Positions 60,270-64,000 of a stretch of DNA of 64,000 nucleotides are shown in pieces. Origin of the DNA: Glaciecola sp028401415. Its GTDB lineage: Bacteria > Pseudomonadota > Gammaproteobacteria > Enterobacterales > Alteromonadaceae. The notes under the pieces are model-generated. The model was not told where the DNA came from, did not search any database, and saw only the letters and a program-made list of their open reading frames with translations. Every line of letters begins with the position of its first letter. The first letter of the stretch is position 1. A program made the translations under genes and the position numbers. The stretch covers positions 4,526,001 through 4,590,000 of the forward strand of contig NZ_CP171821.2 in the NCBI RefSeq assembly GCF_028401415.2, read 5' to 3'.

Positions 60270-60689
60270 ATGTACCAAAGACGCAGACGTCGCCCGGTAT
60301 CAGAGATGAATGTAGTACCTTATATAGACGTAATGCTCGTTTTGCTCATCATATTTATGGCAACCGCTTCGGTCATTGCGCAGGGTGTAAAAGTCGACTT
60401 ACCCAAAGCCCAAGCGCAAACGCTTGAGACTGAAGAAGAAAGCATCATGATTGTCTCGATTGACGAGCAAGGGCAATATTATCTTAACGTGGGCGACAAC
60501 CCAGATTCGCCAATGGGCGCTAACGAGATTGCGTCCATTGTAAAAACACGTCTAGGCGTTGACCCTACAATTCCCGTGGTTGTAAATGGTGACAGAAGCA
60601 TAAGCTACGAAAAGGTTATTGATATGATGGTGTTATTGCAAGGCTCAGGTGCAGCATCGGTGGGTCTGATGACCGACCCAAATAGCTAA
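60270..60689 (+). CDS. tolR: Tol-Pal system protein TolR
   Basis: A 139-residue ExbD-type protein with a short cytoplasmic start (RRRRPVSEMNVVPYIDVMLV, where the helix carries the essential Asp), one membrane helix and a periplasmic domain (IVSIDEQGQYYLNV, VVVNGDRSISYEKVIDMMVL). It plugs the TolQ channel and couples the proton gradient to TolA. AGGA lies upstream of the ATG. Confidence 0.95.
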   Translation: MYQRRRRRPVSEMNVVPYIDVMLVLLIIFMATASVIAQGVKVDLPKAQAQTLETEEESIMIVSIDEQGQYYLNVGDNPDSPMGANEIASIVKTRLGVDPTIPVVVNGDRSISYEKVIDMMVLLQGSGAASVGLMTDPNS

Positions 60690-60748
60690 GCTGTGAAAGA
60701 CAGCTCACGAACAATAACGCATGAAAGAAAGCTGATGAAAGCAAGCTT

Positions 60749-61519
60749 ATGAAAGAAAACAAGGCAATGGCAATATCTGCAGGTATTCACATAGTACTGA
60801 TTGTGCTGTTGTTGGTGTCTGTCGATTTTAAACCAAAGCCGACCGTGAGTTTTGCTTCTGCCGCGCAGCCCATACAGGCCAGATTTATTGATGCACAAGC
60901 GATTGCAGACAGACAAGCCGAGCAACAGCGCCAGCAACAGGCTGAAGCACAGGCACGTCAGCAAGCATTGCAGCGTAAGCGAGACCAAGAACAGCGCGCC
61001 GCAGCAGAGCGAGAAAAACGTCGCATAGCAAAAGCTGCCGAGGAGAAAAAACAAGCTGAAGAGCAGCGCGAAGCGAAAGAACGAGAACGTCAGCGCACGC
61101 TTGAAGAGCAAAGAAAGCGCGAGCAAGAAATGCAGCAAAGGCTCGCAGAAGAAAAACAGAAGCAAGCAGAATTTGAAAAGCAGCTTGCTGATCAACTTGC
61201 ACAAGAACAGCAGGTGCTCAGTGCAGCGAATCAAAGGCGCGTAATGAGCGAGGTCGAAAAGTATCAAGCGCTGATTCAACAAACCATTATGCAAAACCTC
61301 TTTGATATCGAGAGTTTTCGTGGAAAAAGCTGTCGCTTAAATGTTCGCCTTTCTCAAAGTGGTTTAGTGATTGATGTGCGCATCTTAGATGGTGATGATG
61401 CGTTGTGTAGAGCTTCGCAAGCGGCCGTATTGAGACCAGCAACGCTGCCTGTTTCGAGTGATCCTGCCGTGTTCGCTGAGATTAGAGATTTAAACATTAC
61501 TGTAATACCGGAGATATAA
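60749..61519 (+). CDS. tolA: Tol-Pal system protein TolA (short linker)
   Basis: A 256-residue protein linking the inner-membrane motor to the outer membrane. It has a membrane anchor (ISAGIHIVLIVLLLVSVDF), a long helical region rich in Q, A, E, K and R (about residues 45-165), and a C-terminal globular domain (SCRLNVRLSQSGLVIDVRIL, two Cys) that binds TolB/Pal partners. It is much shorter than E. coli TolA (421), mainly because the helical spacer is reduced. Its stop overlaps the tolB start. Confidence 0.92.
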   Translation: MKENKAMAISAGIHIVLIVLLLVSVDFKPKPTVSFASAAQPIQARFIDAQAIADRQAEQQRQQQAEAQARQQALQRKRDQEQRAAAEREKRRIAKAAEEKKQAEEQREAKERERQRTLEEQRKREQEMQQRLAEEKQKQAEFEKQLADQLAQEQQVLSAANQRRVMSEVEKYQALIQQTIMQNLFDIESFRGKSCRLNVRLSQSGLVIDVRILDGDDALCRASQAAVLRPATLPVSSDPAVFAEIRDLNITVIPEI

Positions 61520-62883
61520 TGATTTATAAGCGTTTGTTACATGCGTGCCTGCTAATATCGCTAGTATGTTGCGCGAGTTTTGCGCAAGCGAAGTTGGAAA
61601 TCGTGATCACTGAGGGCGTCAACAATGCTCGTCCCATTGGCGTTGTGCCATTTAGATGGAACGGTGATACCGTTTTACCTGAAAATATCTCCGACGTGAT
61701 CACAAACAACCTACTGCGCAGTGGTAAGTTTAATCCCATCGCCATGAGCGAGATGCCGCAGTTCCCAACGCGAGACGATGAAATCAACTACGATGCATGG
61801 GCCGCGCAAGGCATCGATACCATTTTGGTTGGAAACATTGAGGACAGTGGAGCAGGCCAATACGAAGTATCTTTTGAGCTGGTGGATATTCTTAAAGCTC
61901 AAAATACGGGCGGGCAGGCGCAATCACTGCAAAATGGCCAGTTAGTATCTCGTTCAGACCATATTGTTGAATCGCGTAAAAAAATCATTAATGCGAGTGA
62001 CTTTCGTCAATATGCACACATTATTAGTGACATTGTGTATGAATCGTTAACAGGAGAACGTGGCGCATTTTTAACTCGCATTGCTTATGTGATTGTTCGC
62101 GACAGAAATACCAATGACTTACCTTATCAACTCGTGATTGCTGATTATGACGGTGCAAATGAAACGCGTTTGCTATCGTCTCCTGAGCCTTTAATGTCGC
62201 CGTCATGGTCGCCGGATGGAAATAAGATTGCCTACGTGTCGTTTGAAAACAAGAAGTCGCAAATCTTTATTCAAGATATTTATACGACTCAACGCCAAAT
62301 GATCACTGATTTTCCCGGCATTAATGGCTCGCCAATATTTTCACCCGACGGCAAAAAGCTTGCTATGGTGCTGTCTAAAGACGGTAATCCAGAGATATAT
62401 GTGATGGACTTAGCCAGTCGTCAGCTAGAAAGAATTACGCGAAATCGAGCTATCGATACTGAACCAAGCTGGTCGCCTGATGGTAAAAGCCTTATCTTTA
62501 GTTCAGAACGGGGTGGAAAACCTCAGATTTATCAAGTAAATTTAGACACTAAGCGCTCACGCAGGCTTACTTTTGAAGGGGAAATGAACCTTGGTGCCGC
62601 AATTACGCCAGATAACCAGAATTTAGTTGTCGTAAATCGGACGCAAGGCGATTACCATATTGCACGTCAAAATCTGCAAAATGGTAATATGTTAGTATTG
62701 ACTCGGACATATTTGGATGAGTCGCCAAGCATCGCGCCAAACGGTAGCATGATTATCTATAGCACGATGCATGAAGGTGAACAGGTGTTATCACTCGTAT
62801 CGCTGGATGGTCGGTTTAAAGCGCTTTTACCTGCTGCAGATGGACAGGTAAAATCGCCAAGTTGGTCACCATTTTTATTATAA
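61519..62883 (+). CDS. tolB: Tol-Pal system beta-propeller protein TolB
   Basis: A 454-residue periplasmic protein with a signal peptide (LLHACLLISLVCCASFAQA), an N-terminal alpha/beta domain (IGVVPFRWNGDTVLPENISD) and a six-bladed propeller with repeated SPSWSPDGNKIAYVS / SPIFSPDGKKLAMV / EPSWSPDGKSLIFSS units. It binds Pal and is released by TolA. Starts on the tolA stop (TAATG). Confidence 0.96.
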   Translation: MIYKRLLHACLLISLVCCASFAQAKLEIVITEGVNNARPIGVVPFRWNGDTVLPENISDVITNNLLRSGKFNPIAMSEMPQFPTRDDEINYDAWAAQGIDTILVGNIEDSGAGQYEVSFELVDILKAQNTGGQAQSLQNGQLVSRSDHIVESRKKIINASDFRQYAHIISDIVYESLTGERGAFLTRIAYVIVRDRNTNDLPYQLVIADYDGANETRLLSSPEPLMSPSWSPDGNKIAYVSFENKKSQIFIQDIYTTQRQMITDFPGINGSPIFSPDGKKLAMVLSKDGNPEIYVMDLASRQLERITRNRAIDTEPSWSPDGKSLIFSSERGGKPQIYQVNLDTKRSRRLTFEGEMNLGAAITPDNQNLVVVNRTQGDYHIARQNLQNGNMLVLTRTYLDESPSIAPNGSMIIYSTMHEGEQVLSLVSLDGRFKALLPAADGQVKSPSWSPFLL

Positions 62884-62912
62884 TAATTGAGTACATTTTT
62901 TAAGGATTTAGC

Positions 62913-63488
62913 ATGCTTACTAACAACAAACTTAGAACGCTACTAATTGCGCTGCCGGCTATTACATTGATGGCTTGTTCATCTGGCCCAACCGATGAAG
63001 AACTTGAAGCGGAACGAAATCGTGTTGCTGCAGAACAACAAGCGCAAGCAGATAGAGATGCTGCTGCGGCTGAACGTCAACAAGCGGAGGCTGAAGCCGC
63101 TGCTGCCGCAGAACTTCAACGTGCTAGAGATATGTTGGCAAATGAAAAGGCAGAGTTAGAATTACAGCAAACCGTTTTCTTTGACTTTGACCGCTCAAGC
63201 ATCAAATCAGAATTCTTCCCAGTACTGCGTAGACACGCAGAGTTCTTAGTTAGAAATCCTAATCAAAATGTTGTGATTGAGGGTCATACCGACAGTCGCG
63301 GTACCCCTGAGTACAACATTGCACTGGGCGAGCGCCGTGCTAAAGCGGTTGAAACCTTCCTGCAAAATGAAGGTGTATCTGGTCGCCAAATTGAAGTGGT
63401 TTCTTACGGTGAAGAAAAGCCTGCGGTTATGGGTAGCTCTGAGTATGCATTTGCGCAAAATCGTCGCGCAGTTGTAGTGTATCAGTAA
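62913..63488 (+). CDS. pal: Peptidoglycan-associated lipoprotein Pal
   Basis: A 191-residue outer-membrane lipoprotein with lipobox ITLMACSS, an Ala/Glu/Gln-rich linker (about residues 28-85) and an OmpA-like peptidoglycan-binding domain (VFFDFDRSSIKSEF, VIEGHTDSRGTPEYNIALGE, RRA). The linker is longer and more Ala-rich than in E. coli Pal (173 residues). AAGGA lies upstream of the ATG. Confidence 0.96.
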   Translation: MLTNNKLRTLLIALPAITLMACSSGPTDEELEAERNRVAAEQQAQADRDAAAAERQQAEAEAAAAAELQRARDMLANEKAELELQQTVFFDFDRSSIKSEFFPVLRRHAEFLVRNPNQNVVIEGHTDSRGTPEYNIALGERRAKAVETFLQNEGVSGRQIEVVSYGEEKPAVMGSSEYAFAQNRRAVVVYQ

Positions 63489-63507
63489 ACCTTAAATCGA
63501 GTTGTTG

Positions 63508-64000
63508 ATGAATAGATTGATGCTTAGAGACAGTGAGTCGAACAGTAAAGTGAAAAGCGCTTCGTTCAAGTTGGTGACGGGTGTGATTGCTTGCTGCTCA
63601 TTGACCGGATATAGCTTTGCGCAGGCGCCAGTTATTGATGTAAACACCAGCAGTCAAAGTGTGTTGCAAAGCGCTGGCACTCCTTCATCAGGCGATCTTG
63701 AAGCACGTCTTGCGGTGATTGAGCGCATTGTTGAATCGCGCTCAAACACTCAACAGCGTATGCAGCAGCAACTTGATATGCTGCAATCTGACGTAGACAG
63801 CATTCGCGGCTCTATTGAGCTTCATAATCATCAGCTCGAGAAAATCTTAGAACGCCAGCGCGAGCTATTTTTAGAGCTCGACAGGCGTTTTGAAAATTTA
63901 CAGGTGCAAAGTGCAGGCGTTGGAAGCAATATTGCTTCTGCAGGCGGTACGCCTTCTGCACAGTCGGGTTCAACCAGCAACACACCGACTGTTTCTGTGC
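63508..64000 (+). CDS. cpoB: Cell division coordinator CpoB (YbgF), cut by the window edge
   Basis: The first 164 codons of a periplasmic protein: an N-terminal signal region (VTGVIACCSLTGYSFA), then a coiled-coil trimerisation segment (DLEARLAVIERIVESRSN, about residues 63-135) and the start of a Ser/Gly/Thr-rich linker. The TPR domain expected next lies beyond the window. Following pal, this fits CpoB, which coordinates Tol-Pal with peptidoglycan synthesis. The frame is open to the last base. Confidence 0.88.
   Translation, partial: MNRLMLRDSESNSKVKSASFKLVTGVIACCSLTGYSFAQAPVIDVNTSSQSVLQSAGTPSSGDLEARLAVIERIVESRSNTQQRMQQQLDMLQSDVDSIRGSIELHNHQLEKILERQRELFLELDRRFENLQVQSAGVGSNIASAGGTPSAQSGSTSNTPTVSV

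Noticed and set aside
60686..61294. 202-residue minus-strand ORF opposite tolA
   Set aside because: It is the antisense shadow of the tolA coiled-coil codons (Leu/Phe-rich), with no independent support.

Overview
The window looks like a chromosomal segment of a marine gammaproteobacterium of the Alteromonadales (Alteromonas/Glaciecola-like). This rests on gene order and family content: fadIJ near sixA; corB-ypjD divergent from ffh followed by rpsP-rimM-trmD-rplS; aroF-tyrA beside pheA; aspS-nudB-ruvCAB followed by ybgC-tolQRAB-pal-cpoB; a DUF3718 protein; a PEP-CTERM protein; and a cytoplasmic M16 peptidase beside sixA. No tRNA, rRNA or CRISPR array was seen. The species cannot be fixed from the sequence alone.

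Layout. 0.1-3.7 kb: the fadIJ beta-oxidation operon behind a FadR-like operator. 3.8-10.5 kb: a small membrane protein, a GH78 alpha-L-rhamnosidase lipoprotein, an M16 peptidase, sixA and a small coiled-coil protein. 10.5-20.3 kb: corB/ypjD, ffh, an SDR-MFS pair and the rpsP operon, closed by a strong bidirectional terminator. 20.3-33.4 kb: accessory chromosome, namely two exported proteins of unknown function (one with six 16-residue repeats), a PEP-CTERM protein, a glycosyltransferase with an FKBP isomerase, a solute-binding lipoprotein, a GbsR/MarR-regulated RND pump with a clear operator palindrome, a DUF3718 protein, cheV and an acetyltransferase.

33.7-41.5 kb is the most unusual part. 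It holds two copies of a module: a double-glycine-leader, Gly/Ala-rich peptide resembling a class II microcin, a 56-residue membrane partner that may confer immunity, and an Lrp/AsnC regulator. In copy 1 the peptide gene is split by a 2.65-kb IS66 element and has apparently lost about 45 bp. Between partner and regulator, copy 1 also carries a pair of exported paralogs of unknown family; one has an in-frame UGA exactly where its sister has Cys. A decayed IS982 element separates the copies. Copy 2 is intact, and its Lrp regulator is divergent from kynA-kynU and an AbgT-family transporter, so it is probably a KynR-type regulator of tryptophan breakdown.

45.3-64 kb returns to core genes: aromatic amino-acid synthesis (aroF-tyrA, with tyrA apparently starting at CTG, and convergent pheA), a two-receiver response regulator with a degenerate first receiver, a SUI1 factor, a ferric-iron ABC importer, aspS-nudB-ruvCAB (without yebC), and the Tol-Pal cell-envelope operon, which runs off the right edge inside cpoB. 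The gap between ruvB and ybgC contains a strong terminator pointing against the flanking genes and a short ORF with a very good ribosome binding site.
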